The notes under the pieces: generated by a model
Databases searched by the model: none
Told to the model about the DNA's origin: nothing
The model's input: only the letters and a program-made list of their open reading frames with translations
Part shown: piece after piece, positions 1-11,055 of the stretch
Layout of the letters: the number at the start of each line of letters is the position of its first letter
Position numbering within the stretch: the first letter of the stretch is position 1
Made by a program: the position numbers and the translations under genes
DNA from: Paraburkholderia edwinii
GTDB taxonomy: Bacteria > Pseudomonadota > Gammaproteobacteria > Burkholderiales > Burkholderiaceae
Assembly: GCF_019428685.1 (NCBI RefSeq)
Contig: NZ_CP080095.1
Coordinates: forward strand, 3,286,001 to 3,350,000
Length of the DNA: 64,000 bases
Direction of reading: 5' to 3'

Positions 1-712
1 ACGCGGCCATCGTGCCGATCAGCATCAGGTAAAGAAACGCGACGACTGGCAGAAAGTGCAGTTCGAGCATCCGCTCGCCGGACGCGCACGCAACGAGCGT
101 CGAGATCGCGCCGCCAAGACCGATCTGCAATGCAGTCGACAGAAACAGATCGGACGGCAGCGACAGGCGCCCGGCCAGATGCGCCCCGCCTGCCCAGAAG
201 AGCGCCCCGCAGAGAATCGCGAGACTGCCGCCGGCGGAGCCCGGCGCCGTATCGCCGTGACTCAGGATCATGATGCCGATCAGCCCGAGTCCGACCGCGA
301 ACCACTCGCCGCGCGCGATGTGCCGGCCGGCCACCGCCGCGATCACGGTGGCGAAGAGCGGCACTGTCGCGACCATCACGGCCGCGGTGCCGGTGCCGAC
401 CGTGCGCATTCCGTACGCGAGCATGCCGCTCGACAGGCCGACGAGCATGGTGCCGACGAGCGCCGCATTGCGCACCTGCTCGAGGCTCGGCATCGTCGGA
501 CGCCGGCGAATGGCAAAGATAAACAGGCCGACGCCGGCGAAGAAGTTTCGCAGGCCCGACATCAGCAGCGGCGGGAACGAGCCGAGCGCGACGTGCACGC
601 ACAGATAGGTCGAGCCCCAGACCAGATAGACGACCGCCAGCGCGAGCACGATGCGCCCGCCCGTCGATTCGGGCAACCGGAACGGGAAACGCGCAGGCAG
701 ATTTACGCGCAT
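1..712 (-). CDS. DMT/EamA family exporter, YedA-like (3' end outside window)
   Basis: Inner-membrane transporter of the drug/metabolite transporter superfamily. I translated it from the minus strand because no stop codon is reached before the left window edge. The protein opens MRVNLPARFPFRLPES and then has the typical first EamA helix with VVYLVWGSTYLCVHVALG, followed by further hydrophobic helices (for example TAAVMVATVPLFATVIAAV). The WGSTY motif and the order of helices match YedA/RhaT-like exporters. About 237 codons are visible, so roughly the last quarter of a normal 300-residue protein is missing. The ATG at 712 is the only in-frame start after an upstream stop near 761-763. No strong ribosome binding site precedes it. 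The substrate cannot be told from sequence. Confidence 0.85.
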   Translation of the reverse strand, partial: MRVNLPARFPFRLPESTGGRIVLALAVVYLVWGSTYLCVHVALGSFPPLLMSGLRNFFAGVGLFIFAIRRRPTMPSLEQVRNAALVGTMLVGLSSGMLAYGMRTVGTGTAAVMVATVPLFATVIAAVAGRHIARGEWFAVGLGLIGIMILSHGDTAPGSAGGSLAILCGALFWAGGAHLAGRLSLPSDLFLSTALQIGLGGAISTLVACASGERMLELHFLPVVAFLYLMLIGTMAA

Positions 713-989
713 GGGCGCCGCCTGCCGCTGCCCCTCGACGCTCGCGCCGGACCACGACGGTCAGGCGGCAACACGGCGGGGCACGCCGCGCAAAGGGGCG
801 CGGCGGCGGCAAAACGGACTGGGCGGAAACGCATGGCAGTGGAACGGTAGATAGGCGCTGTAAAACGACGCCCTGCAATTATGCAGTAACCGTTCCGCCT
901 GCCGTCGAAATAACGGCGACGCAATCGTAACGAAACGTTCGCGCGCCGTGCCGCCGCCGACGCGCTACCCTGGCTCGATCGCCTGCCGT

Positions 990-1247
990 TTAGTGGCTCA
1001 TCGCGCCCGACGCTTCGTGACTCATGCCCATCGCGTCGTCGCCCTTCTTCATGCTGTCGTGCTTCATTTTGTCCTTCGAGCCCGACTTCGACATGCTGTC
1101 GTGAGACATGTTGTCGTGGGACATCGCACCGCCCTTTGCGTCATGCGACATCGCGTCGTTCGACATCGCGCCGCTTGCCTGTGCGAACGCGGCCGTGCCC
1201 GTTGCGAGGAATGCCACTGCCATTGCTGCCATTGCGAGTTTCTTCAT
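990..1247 (-). CDS. Small exported Met/His-rich MXKDX-type repeat protein
   Basis: An 85-residue protein with a Sec signal peptide (MKKLAMAAMAVAFLATGTAAFA, cleavage near residue 22) and a mature part made of short repeats around M-S-H-D or M-K-x-D. I count ten Met and six His in about 60 mature residues. It fits the Burkholderiales pentapeptide MXKDX repeat family, whose function is unknown. A frame extension upstream exists, but GGAG lies about 7 bases before the ATG at 1247 and the signal peptide begins there. It ends 100 bp downstream of the molybdoenzyme/cytochrome pair on the same strand, so it could be co-transcribed. A role as metal-binding or oxidation-buffering periplasmic protein is inference. 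Confidence 0.85.
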   Translation of the reverse strand: MKKLAMAAMAVAFLATGTAAFAQASGAMSNDAMSHDAKGGAMSHDNMSHDSMSKSGSKDKMKHDSMKKGDDAMGMSHEASGAMSH

Positions 1248-1346
1248 GATTGACTCCGTGTGTGTATGTGTTGCCTCTATGTACCGGCGGTGCCGGGTGC
1301 CTTCCGAGGCTGCTGCTGCAAGCCATCGCGCGAGCAATGACGCACA

Positions 1347-2123
1347 TCAGCTGCCTCCGAACCAGTTGTATCCCTGATCGCTCCAGTAGCCGCCGGGATA
1401 CTTATTCGTGACGAAAATCTCGACGATGTGCTTCGGATTCTTGTAGCCGAGCTTGGTCGGCATCCGCAGCTTCATCGGGAAGCCGTATTTCGCGGGCAGA
1501 CGCTCGCCGTCGTAATCGAATGCGAGCAGCGTCTGCGGATGCAGCGCCGTGGCCATGTCGATGCTTTCGTAGTAGTCGTCCGCGCATTTGAAGCCGACGT
1601 ACTTCGCGCTCGTATCGGCGCCGACGCGCTTCAGGAAATCGCCGAACCGCGTGCCGCCCCAGCGGCCGACCGCACTCCAGCCTTCGACGCAGATATGCCG
1701 CGTGATCTGTTCCTCGTGCGGCAGCGCGACGAGTTCGGGCAGCGTCCATGTCCGCTTGCCCGTGACGAGGCCGCTCAGCTGCAGACGGTACGAAGCTTCA
1801 TCGACATGCGGCACCTGGTCGATGCCGTAATACGCGTTGAACGGGAACGGGCGCGTGATCTGCGCTTCCGTATAAGTCGGCGCGAGCTGCGTCGGGCTGA
1901 ACAGCAACGCCTGCGCGCTGTCGTTGAGCCGCGATACCGCGGTGAGAAACTTGTTGACCGATTCGTCGTCGGTCAGCGAACAGCCGGTCAGCATCGACAG
2001 ACCGCCCAAGGTCAGCAACTGCTTGCCGAAGAGGCGCCGCGACGGCATGGCGAGTTCGCGCTGCGCGTCCTGCAGGATCGATTGACGGTCGAGTTTATGG
2101 GCCGGTTTGAGTTTGTCGTTCAT
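1347..2123 (-). CDS. Periplasmic molybdopterin-dependent oxidoreductase (sulfite oxidase/MsrP fold), Tat lipoprotein
   Basis: A 258-residue enzyme of the sulfite-oxidase/MsrP (YedY) fold. Near residue 30 it has a twin-arginine motif (SRRLFGK), then a hydrophobic stretch ending LTGC, which looks like a Tat-exported lipoprotein. The Mo-ligand cysteine is in HICVEGWSAVGRWGG, the counterpart of the CVEAWS segment of MsrP. The C-terminal part (GFPMKLRMPTKLGYKN) is typical of the family. The start at 2123 was preferred over one 21 bases upstream because AAGGAG sits 7 bases before it. The gene follows the cytochrome b gene by 10 bp, so the cytochrome probably delivers electrons. The protein is shorter than MsrP (about 330), so sulfoxide reductase activity is only a guess. 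Confidence 0.88.
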   Translation of the reverse strand: MNDKLKPAHKLDRQSILQDAQRELAMPSRRLFGKQLLTLGGLSMLTGCSLTDDESVNKFLTAVSRLNDSAQALLFSPTQLAPTYTEAQITRPFPFNAYYGIDQVPHVDEASYRLQLSGLVTGKRTWTLPELVALPHEEQITRHICVEGWSAVGRWGGTRFGDFLKRVGADTSAKYVGFKCADDYYESIDMATALHPQTLLAFDYDGERLPAKYGFPMKLRMPTKLGYKNPKHIVEIFVTNKYPGGYWSDQGYNWFGGS

Positions 2124-2133
2124 CGCGTTCTCC

Positions 2134-2808
2134 TTACCGGCCACGCAGCATGGCGATCAGCGAGCGCGGCACGAGCGCCACCATCGCGAGGTGCACGGCG
2201 ATAAACGCCGCCATCAGCGCCATCGCACAGAAGTGCACGACGCGTGCGTTGTCGTAGCCGCCCATCAGTTCGCGCAACAGCGGAAACTGCACCGACTTCC
2301 AGATTGCGAGGCCCGACAGCACGAGCACGATCAGATCGCAGATCACGAACAGATACGCGAACTTCTGCACCGCGTTGTAATGCGAGAGGTCCGCGTGCGA
2401 CAGCTTGCCGGTCAGCGCCGCGAAAAAGTCACGCAGAATCGCGCGCGGCGACAGCGGAAAGAACTTGCGAGCGAAGCGCCCGCTTGCGAGGTTCAGCGCG
2501 AGATAGACGATGCCGTTGAACACGAGCAGCCACATCCCCGCGAAATGCCATTGCAGCGCACCGCCGAGCCAGCCGCCCAAGGTGAGGTTCGGCGGAATCT
2601 CGAAGCCGTGAAACACCGGCGACGCGTCGTAGATGCGCCAGCCCGACAGCATCATGACGATCGCGGCGATCGCATTGAGCCAGTGCCCGACCCGCACCCA
2701 GAGCGGATGAATCGTGCGCGAACCGGCAGCAGGCGGCGGCGCGGCGTGGCTATCGCCTTGGGGATGCGTGTCGCCGGGGCGGACGACAAGCTTCGCGTAA
2801 GGTTGCAT
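2134..2808 (-). CDS. Cytochrome b561/b6-type membrane subunit, electron donor to the molybdoenzyme
   Basis: A 224-residue integral membrane protein with about four hydrophobic helices and conserved histidines (for example VGHWLNAIAAIVMMLSGW and VVHFCAMALMAAFIAVHLAMV), matching the di-heme cytochrome b family used by hydrogenases, thiosulfate reductases and MsrP-like molybdoenzymes. It is the first gene of a tight two-gene unit; the molybdoenzyme starts 10 bp after its stop. It is not the classical MsrQ (ferric reductase fold). The likely role is moving electrons from quinol to the periplasmic Mo enzyme. The first 30 residues are polar and cytoplasmic. Confidence 0.85.
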   Translation of the reverse strand: MQPYAKLVVRPGDTHPQGDSHAAPPPAAGSRTIHPLWVRVGHWLNAIAAIVMMLSGWRIYDASPVFHGFEIPPNLTLGGWLGGALQWHFAGMWLLVFNGIVYLALNLASGRFARKFFPLSPRAILRDFFAALTGKLSHADLSHYNAVQKFAYLFVICDLIVLVLSGLAIWKSVQFPLLRELMGGYDNARVVHFCAMALMAAFIAVHLAMVALVPRSLIAMLRGR

Positions 2809-2974
2809 GGCAGACTCCGTTATTCAGATCTGCACGTTTGTCGCCACCCCGCCGCCGATATGACAGCCGCATCCATAATTTTTTTGCCGACAAATTCCTG
2901 TCAAAGAAATTTGCCCAAAGCGGTGCCAAAAGCTTTGCCAAACGAGGCCAAGCCAGGTTATCTTGTCCGCTGCT

Positions 2975-5165
<2,191 letters not shown>

Positions 5166-5229
5166 AAAGCACCTCTTTCAGGCCTTAACGCATTCGCGTG
5201 CGCAATCTTTGCGTGACGCGGTGCGATAC

Positions 5230-5264
5230 AAAGCCCGCCGTTCGATTGGACGCGCGGGCTTTTT
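5230..5264 (+). terminator. Intrinsic terminator after thiC
   Basis: Inverted repeat AAAGCCCGC / GCGGGCTTT with a short loop followed by a T run, 65 bp after the thiC stop. Confidence 0.9.
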
Positions 5265-5454
5265 GTCGAGTATGCACTCGCGCCTGCGAAGCGCCGCAAG
5301 AATCGGGCCGCAATGAAACATTTCATTACCGAACAGACGCTTTGCTGACAAGCTCACACAAATCGAAACCGCACCCGGCGATACCATGATCCGTAAGGGT
5401 TGAAGGGCTGCGGACGGATCGCACTCTGCCCGTTCAAGAATAAGGAGCGAGATC

Positions 5455-5667
5455 ATGAAATCGTTGAAGCGAATCGGAGCGTGTGCAGCAATGGCGATCT
5501 TCGTCGCGGGTCTCTCGGCGTGCGGTGACATGTCGCGTCAAGGGCGCGATACAGCGGTTGGCGCAGGTGTCGGCGCGGCGGCCGGCGCGGCGATCGGCGG
5601 CACGGGTCTGTCGACGGTGGGTGGCGCCGCGGCGGGCGGTCTTATCGGTCATGAGGTTGGCAAGTAG
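5455..5667 (+). CDS. OsmB-like small lipoprotein with glycine zipper
   Basis: A 70-residue lipoprotein. The signal peptide ends LSAC, and the mature part is a glycine-zipper hairpin (AVGAGVGAAAGAAIGG then GGAAAGGLIGHEVGK) as in OsmB and 17-kDa surface antigen relatives. AAGGAG lies a few bases before the ATG. Such proteins sit in the outer membrane and are often stress-induced; the exact role is unknown. It is a single gene following the thiC terminator. Confidence 0.88.
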   Translation: MKSLKRIGACAAMAIFVAGLSACGDMSRQGRDTAVGAGVGAAAGAAIGGTGLSTVGGAAAGGLIGHEVGK

Positions 5668-5888
5668 TTGGCACGTGAGGTCGCAAACGACACAAACGAG
5701 CCGCATACGAAAATCGCGAGCGCGCATAAGACGTGCGATGCGTCTCACGCGCCGCGATCTTTTGCAACGCTGTGAAATATGCAGTAACCACTTTGCAACG
5801 CGTGCATTGCACTGCTGACGTAAGCTCGTCGCATCAATGAATGCGCGCCACGGCAGCATGGCGTCGCGACCCGTATCAGGAGCACGTC

Positions 5889-6452
5889 ATGAAACCGTTT
5901 CCCGCCGCGGCTCGCGTGAGCGGCGCTGCCGCTTTTACCCTTGCGCTATCCGGCTGCTACTACGTCGGGCCTTATCCCTACGGTTACTACGGCGCAGCGC
6001 CGTATCCGTCTCCTTACGCGACGACCGGCGTCACACCGGGTGCAACGCAAGGGCCAACGCAAGGGCCAACGCAAGGGCCAACGCAAGGCTTGACCCAAGG
6101 CCCAATCCAAGGCCCACCGCAAGGCGACGAAACAAACGGTCAATACGCTGCGCCCGCCGGCGCCGATGACGAACCGGAAGATGCCGATCCGAACGCAAAT
6201 GCGGCGAACGGCTATGCGGTACCGCCCCCTGGCGCGCAAGCCCAACAGGGACCGCAAGCGGCACCGCCCGCTGGCGTCTATGCACCGGCGCCGGTCGCCG
6301 TCGCGCCTGCCTACTATCCTGCTTATCCGGCGTATTACCCGCCCTACTACGGCGGCTACGGGCCAGGCTGGTGGGGGCCCGGCGTCGCGCTCAACTTCGG
6401 CTTCTATGGTCACTATGGCCACTACGGTCATTACGGCTATCACCATCACTGA
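5889..6452 (+). CDS. Exported Pro/Tyr-rich lipoprotein with TQGP repeats and His/Tyr-rich tail
   Basis: A 187-residue protein with a lipoprotein signal (lipobox LSGC). The mature part starts with a Tyr-rich YYVGPYPYGYYG segment, then seven four-residue TQGP-type repeats (about residues 53-80), a Pro/Ala-rich middle, a second Tyr/Pro-rich stretch, and a tail of GHY repeats ending in three histidines. ATG at 5889 is chosen because CAGGAG precedes it and the signal peptide starts there; the frame opens 48 bases earlier. I do not recognise a defined family. A surface or envelope role is likely from the composition, and metal binding by the tail is a guess. Confidence 0.75.
   Translation: MKPFPAAARVSGAAAFTLALSGCYYVGPYPYGYYGAAPYPSPYATTGVTPGATQGPTQGPTQGPTQGLTQGPIQGPPQGDETNGQYAAPAGADDEPEDADPNANAANGYAVPPPGAQAQQGPQAAPPAGVYAPAPVAVAPAYYPAYPAYYPPYYGGYGPGWWGPGVALNFGFYGHYGHYGHYGYHHH
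6045..6128 (+). repeat. 12-bp tandem repeat in lipoprotein gene (7 units)
   Basis: Units based on ACGCAAGGGCCA. The first three are identical and the last four are diverged. Each encodes four residues of T-Q-G-P type, so copy-number change keeps the frame. Confidence 0.9.
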
Positions 6453-6781
6453 TCGATGGCGGCACACTGCCAACGCATTACAAATTCAGTGGTAACCATT
6501 TCATTTTCATTACACCGGAATAGAGGCCGACAAGAAGTGTTGACCCCTTCTGGTGGACTTCGCGAGCCGAGCGCGCGTTTCAAGGTTGTTTCCCTATTGA
6601 CTGCATTCGCGCGCGCTCTATCCTTGCGGTTGCCACTGCTACGCCTGCTTAAAAAAGAGGAGCCGCGCTTTTCAGCATTGCGCGCGGCGCCATCGTCATC
6701 CGTACTGCTCCCCCTCGACTCGCCATGTCATGCGCGAAGGTGCAGAACCATGTCGATTCGAATTACAAAGAAGGAGACGTG
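6453..6781 (+). other. Gene-free stretch upstream of lactate permease
   Basis: I see no supported gene here. It holds the candidate sigma-70 promoter at 6597-6624 and, just before the lactate permease, the ribosome binding site AAGGAG at about 6771-6776. Confidence 0.6.
6597..6624 (+). promoter_or_regulatory. Candidate sigma-70 promoter for lactate permease
   Basis: TTGACT, 16-base spacer, TATCCT, about 160 bp upstream of the permease start. It was found by eye and no operator was identified. Confidence 0.4.
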
Positions 6782-8380
6782 ATGTTTCACCAGCTGTTGA
6801 CGCCTATCGGTAACTCGCTGTTCCCGTCGTTCATCGTTGCCGCTTTACCCATCATCGTGGTACTCATCCTGCTCGGCTGGGCTCGTCGGCCCGCGTGGCA
6901 GGCCTCGCTTGCGGGCCTGATCGTCGGCCTTATCGTCGCGATCTTCGTGTGGCAGTTCCCGGTCGGACTCGCGATCAACTCAGTCGTCGCGGGCGCGGTG
7001 TTCGCAGTCTGGCCCGTGATGTGGATCGTGGTGACCGCGATCCTGCTGTACAACATCTCGGTGCGCTCGGGCCGCTTCGCCGCCTTCCGGATGTGGTTGA
7101 TCGACCACCTGCCTAACGACAGGCGCATCGTGCTCGTCGTGGTCGGCTTCTCGTTCGGCGCACTGCTCGAAGGCATCTCGGGCTTCGGCACGCCGATCGC
7201 GATCACGAGTTCGCTGCTCATCATGATGGGCTTCCCGACGCTCGAAGCACTGACCTTCACGCTGATCTTCAACACCGCGCCCGTTGCGTTCGGCGCGCTC
7301 GGTGTGCCGATCACGGTGCTCGGCGCAGTCACGCACCTGCCTGCCGACACGCTCGGCAAGATGGTCGGCCGCCAGTTGCCGTTCTTCGCGTTCCTGCTGC
7401 CGTTCTATGTGATGGCCGTGTATGCGGGCTTCCGCAAGATGGCGGCGATCTGGCCGGTGCTGTTGGTGTCGGGCGGCAGCTTTGCGTTGACGCAGTTCAT
7501 TACGTCGAACTACATCAACTACAGCCTGACCGACGTGCTGTCGTCGCTCGTGTCGCTCGTCGTCACGATCCTGTTCCTGCGCGTGTGGCGCCCCGCCCCC
7601 GATCCGGAATTCGCGATCAACATCGATCGCGCGAACGAAGTGCGCAGCGAGATCAGCGGCGTCCAGGGCTGGTATCCGTGGCTGATCGTATCGGCGGTCG
7701 TGATCATCTGGACCGTCGCGAAGATCTTCCTGATCGGCGATGTCAAGGTGCCGTGGCCGGGCCTCGACAAAGCGGTCTTCATCACGCTCTATAACCAGCC
7801 GTACGGCGCGATCTGGGACTTCCAGCCGCTTGCGACCGGCACTGCGATTCTCGTCGCCGCGATCATCACGTCGTTCGTCGTCGGCCTGAAGCCGTCGGAG
7901 TTCGGCCGCGCGGTGGTCGATACGTGGGTGCAGACGCGTATCGCGATCTTCACGGTCGCGACGATCGTCGGCCTCGCGTACCTGATGAACTACTCGGGTC
8001 TCAACTACACGCTGGGTCTCGGCGTGGCATCGGTCGGCGCATTCTTCCCGCTCGTGTCCGCGTTCCTCGGCTGGGTCGCGGTGTTCCTGTCGGGCAGCGA
8101 TACGTCTGGCAATGCGCTGTTCGGCAACCTGCAGGTGGTCGCCGCGAATCAGCTGGGTCTGCATCCGGTGCTGATGGCCGCGACCAACTCGTCGGGCGGT
8201 GTGATGGGCAAGATGATCTCGCCGCAAAACATCTCGACCGGTGTCGCGACGACGGAACTGAAGGGCAAGGAAGGCGTCGTGTTCGCGAAGACCTTCAAGC
8301 ACTCGATCTTCCTCACGATCGTGCTCGGCGTTCTTGTGTGGCTGCAGCAGAACTACCTGCAAGGGATGATCCCGCATTGA
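6782..8380 (+). CDS. lldP: L-lactate permease (LctP family)
   Basis: A 532-residue inner-membrane protein of the LctP family, importing L-/D-lactate or glycolate with protons. About 12-14 hydrophobic helices are seen, with family-typical motifs (GISGFGTPIAITSSLL, FNTAPVAFGALGVPIT, FLSGSDTSGNALFGNLQ, TNSSGGVMGKMISPQNI). The start is at 6782 because AAGGAG precedes it by 5 bases; the frame is open further upstream. The gene stands alone, with no lactate dehydrogenase or LldR regulator next to it, and ends at a strong terminator. Confidence 0.95.
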   Translation: MFHQLLTPIGNSLFPSFIVAALPIIVVLILLGWARRPAWQASLAGLIVGLIVAIFVWQFPVGLAINSVVAGAVFAVWPVMWIVVTAILLYNISVRSGRFAAFRMWLIDHLPNDRRIVLVVVGFSFGALLEGISGFGTPIAITSSLLIMMGFPTLEALTFTLIFNTAPVAFGALGVPITVLGAVTHLPADTLGKMVGRQLPFFAFLLPFYVMAVYAGFRKMAAIWPVLLVSGGSFALTQFITSNYINYSLTDVLSSLVSLVVTILFLRVWRPAPDPEFAINIDRANEVRSEISGVQGWYPWLIVSAVVIIWTVAKIFLIGDVKVPWPGLDKAVFITLYNQPYGAIWDFQPLATGTAILVAAIITSFVVGLKPSEFGRAVVDTWVQTRIAIFTVATIVGLAYLMNYSGLNYTLGLGVASVGAFFPLVSAFLGWVAVFLSGSDTSGNALFGNLQVVAANQLGLHPVLMAATNSSGGVMGKMISPQNISTGVATTELKGKEGVVFAKTFKHSIFLTIVLGVLVWLQQNYLQGMIPH

Positions 8381-8468
8381 TCGCAGCAGACCGCGCTCCG
8401 TGCGCGGTTTGGTGCGCGATTTGATGCGCGCGATTTGATGTGCGGTTTGGTAATCAGATCGCCCCGTA

Positions 8469-8499
8469 CGGGCGGCGCTTTTGAAGCGCCGCCCGTTTT
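8469..8499 (+). terminator. Intrinsic terminator after lactate permease
   Basis: Twelve-base-pair stem CGGGCGGCGCTT / AAGCGCCGCCCG with a three-base loop followed by TTTT. The preceding 8395-8450 contains degenerate copies of GCGCGATTTGATG-like sequence of no clear role. Confidence 0.9.
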
Positions 8500-8605
8500 C
8501 ATTTGCGCCGCGCCCACCGCGTTTCACGCATCTCCTTTCATTTACCCTCCCGTTTATTGCTATTTCATTCCAGCGTGAACCGTCACGCTTACAGCCGGTG
8601 ATACC

Positions 8606-9598
8606 ATGCGTGCGCGTCCCGACTCAACTGCGCGTGACGTCCCGCCCATGACTCCAGTCAATATCGTTCAGCTGACAATTCTCGCCGCGCTCTGGGGCGC
8701 TTCGTTTCTCTTTATCCGCATCGGCGTGAGCGACTTCGACGTCGCGCCGTTGATGGCGCTGCGCGTCGGCATCGGTGCGCTGTTTCTTCTCGTCGTGCTG
8801 ATTATCCGGCGGCCGTTGCGCGAGTCGATCGATACGCTCAAGCGGCGCGCGTGGCCGCTCGTGGTTGTAGGCGTGCTGAATTCGGCCGCGCCGTTTTGCC
8901 TCTTTGCCTATGCGGAGCTCACGCTGTCGGCCGGTGTGACGTCGGTGATCAACGCGACCACGCCGCTGTGGGGCGCGCTCGTCGCGTTCGTATGGCTGAA
9001 GGACCGTTTGAGCACGCTGCGCAGCATCGGCCTCGCGATCGGCTTCGCCGGCGTGCTGATGCTGGTCTGGGATCAGATCGTCGCGCCGAGCTCGGGCACC
9101 GTCGCCACGCCCGCGACGACGGCGCTCGCGGCCGCCGCGGCGCTTGGCGCAACGCTGCTGTACGGCATCGCGGCGAGCTATACGAAGCGGCATCTGATGG
9201 GCGTCGACGCATTGACGGTCGCAACCGGCACGATGATCGGCGCGACCGTCGTGCTGCTGCCGCTCGCCATCGCACAATGGCCGGCGGCGCCGATCTCGCT
9301 GCACGCGTGGACATCGGTGCTCGGCCTCGGCATTGGCTGCACCGGCATCGCGTATATGCTGTACTTCCATCTGATCGCGGTCGCCGGTCCCGCGCGAGCC
9401 ATGACCGTGACGTTTGTGATTCCTCTGTTCGGCATTCTGTGGGGCGCGCTGTTTCTTGGCGAACGCGTGTCGGCCGGCATGCTCGCGGGCTGCGCGGTGA
9501 TTCTCGTCGGCACCGCGCTCTCGACCGGCGTTGTCAAGCGCCTTCCTGGGTTCGGTGCCCGCGGTGGCGCGACCGCCGCCGCAGCCGATAAACGTTGA
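8606..9598 (+). CDS. DMT/EamA family transporter
   Basis: An inner-membrane exporter of up to 330 residues with two EamA domains and about ten helices. Diagnostic first helix: LTILAALWGASFLFIRIGV; second-half motif: GPARAMTVTFVIPLFGILWGALFLGE. Two starts are possible. ATG at 8606 has a weak GGTGA upstream. ATG at 8648 gives MTPVNIVQL, closer to the usual family N-terminus, but lacks a visible binding site. The gene is monocistronic and converges on bamC across a bidirectional terminator. The substrate is unknown. Confidence 0.9.
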   Translation: MRARPDSTARDVPPMTPVNIVQLTILAALWGASFLFIRIGVSDFDVAPLMALRVGIGALFLLVVLIIRRPLRESIDTLKRRAWPLVVVGVLNSAAPFCLFAYAELTLSAGVTSVINATTPLWGALVAFVWLKDRLSTLRSIGLAIGFAGVLMLVWDQIVAPSSGTVATPATTALAAAAALGATLLYGIAASYTKRHLMGVDALTVATGTMIGATVVLLPLAIAQWPAAPISLHAWTSVLGLGIGCTGIAYMLYFHLIAVAGPARAMTVTFVIPLFGILWGALFLGERVSAGMLAGCAVILVGTALSTGVVKRLPGFGARGGATAAAADKR

Positions 9599-9650
9599 TT
9601 TGATGCAGCGGCGCTGAAAACCGGCGCTAACCATCACCCGCAACAAAGAA

Positions 9651-9683
9651 AAAGCCGCGAGACGATCGTCGTCTCGCGGCTTT
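9651..9683. terminator. Bidirectional intrinsic terminator
   Basis: Fifteen-base-pair stem AAAGCCGCGAGACGA / TCGTCTCGCGGCTTT with A-rich sequence before it and T at its end, between convergent genes. Confidence 0.85.
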
Positions 9684-9768
9684 ATGCTTTTGGCTCAGGG
9701 CTTTCGGCTTGGTACGTTCCAAAGGCCGCTGTCACGCGGCGGCCACTGCCGATACCTAATCGCGGCGG

Positions 9769-11055
9769 TCAGTGCAGCTGATCGATCATCAGCGACATGA
9801 TCTGCGTCGCCTGCGGCGACTTATCGACCGAGCCCTTGTCGTCGATGATGGCAACCCGCGTCTGGTTCGGCGTGATCGCACGCACGTTCACGCGATATTG
9901 CTTCGCGACTTTCTCCTTGCGGCCGTGGAAGACCTGGCTCCAGAAGCCCTGTTCGGCAGAGGTCATGTCTTTCGGATCGACGTAACGGACGAAGTAGATA
10001 CCCTTCGTACGGTCGCGATCGTCAACCGTGAAGTTGCTGCGATCGAGCGCGAGCCCCACGCGCAGCCACGCGCGATCGTACGGTTCGCCGAGCATCAGCT
10101 CGTCGTTCGAGTACTGCGCGCTCGGGCCGGCGTTGACGGCGCTGCCGTTGACGGCCCGCTCGTCAGCCGTCGGCGTCTGCGCGGCGAGCGCGACGTTTTG
10201 CGCGGCCGTGGCGGCAGCGGCGGAATTCGCACCGGTGGCGCCTGCGCCTGCACCTGCACCTGCAGCCACATTCGGCGCCGTTTGCGCGCCCGCCGGCGAC
10301 AGCGCGACGTTCTGGATATCTCCTCCCGTCGTGCCGGACGGGTTCGCGCGCGCCTGCGCCTGCGCGATCGACGCCATCAGGCGCTTCAGATATTCGGCTT
10401 CGAGTGCCGGATCGTTCGGCTTGACCGCCCAGGTGCTCGAATCGTTGTTCGCGCCGGTCAGCTGTTCGCGCAGCCCCTTCTGGCTCACGAACACATACGT
10501 GCCGCCGTTCGGCGCCGCCTCGAGACGCGTGCGGTACTTGTTGCGCTCGGCCGTCACGTACGAATTGCCCAGCGCCTTCGTCAGCGTGCTGCGGATCAGA
10601 CCGTCGTTGATGGCCGGATGCGTTTCGTTCCAGTCCGTTTCCATCACATTCCGCTTACGGTCGTCGACGACCAGCAGGAAGCCCTGTTCCTGCCAGAAGC
10701 GGCGCACCTGGGGCCACACCTGGTCCGGCGACTCGCTGTCGACGACGAGCCAGCTTTCGGTGCCGTCGCGCTGGATATGCATGCCGGACACCGACGGCAC
10801 CACGGGCGTGTCGGTCGGCGCCGTGCTCTGCACCTGCTGCAGCGCGGAGAGGGACGTCTGACCGCCCTGCGGCGGCAGCGAACGCTGATCGGCGGTCTCG
10901 TCGATCATGTTCGGCGGAATGGCAAGCGACACTTCCTTCGATTTCTGGTCGCTTTTGTAGTCGATTTTGGTCGGCGACGACGTGCCGCAGCCGGCGACCA
11001 GCCCGCCAGCCATCAGCAATGCTGCGAACCGCTTGGTGAGACGAAGATCAGTCAT
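9769..11055 (-). CDS. bamC: Outer membrane assembly lipoprotein BamC
   Basis: A lipoprotein of the BAM complex that assists folding of outer-membrane beta-barrels. The signal peptide ends LVAGC. It is followed by the unstructured segment that contacts BamD (DYKSDQKSKEVSLAIPPNM) and two helix-grip domains (about residues 100-210 and 315-425), separated by an Ala/Gln-rich linker at about 225-300 that makes it longer (428) than the E. coli protein (344). In related genomes bamC usually follows dapA; here no dapA is upstream and the gene is divergent from the DUF2844 gene. The ribosome binding site is weak. Confidence 0.93.
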   Translation of the reverse strand: MTDLRLTKRFAALLMAGGLVAGCGTSSPTKIDYKSDQKSKEVSLAIPPNMIDETADQRSLPPQGGQTSLSALQQVQSTAPTDTPVVPSVSGMHIQRDGTESWLVVDSESPDQVWPQVRRFWQEQGFLLVVDDRKRNVMETDWNETHPAINDGLIRSTLTKALGNSYVTAERNKYRTRLEAAPNGGTYVFVSQKGLREQLTGANNDSSTWAVKPNDPALEAEYLKRLMASIAQAQARANPSGTTGGDIQNVALSPAGAQTAPNVAAGAGAGAGATGANSAAAATAAQNVALAAQTPTADERAVNGSAVNAGPSAQYSNDELMLGEPYDRAWLRVGLALDRSNFTVDDRDRTKGIYFVRYVDPKDMTSAEQGFWSQVFHGRKEKVAKQYRVNVRAITPNQTRVAIIDDKGSVDKSPQATQIMSLMIDQLH

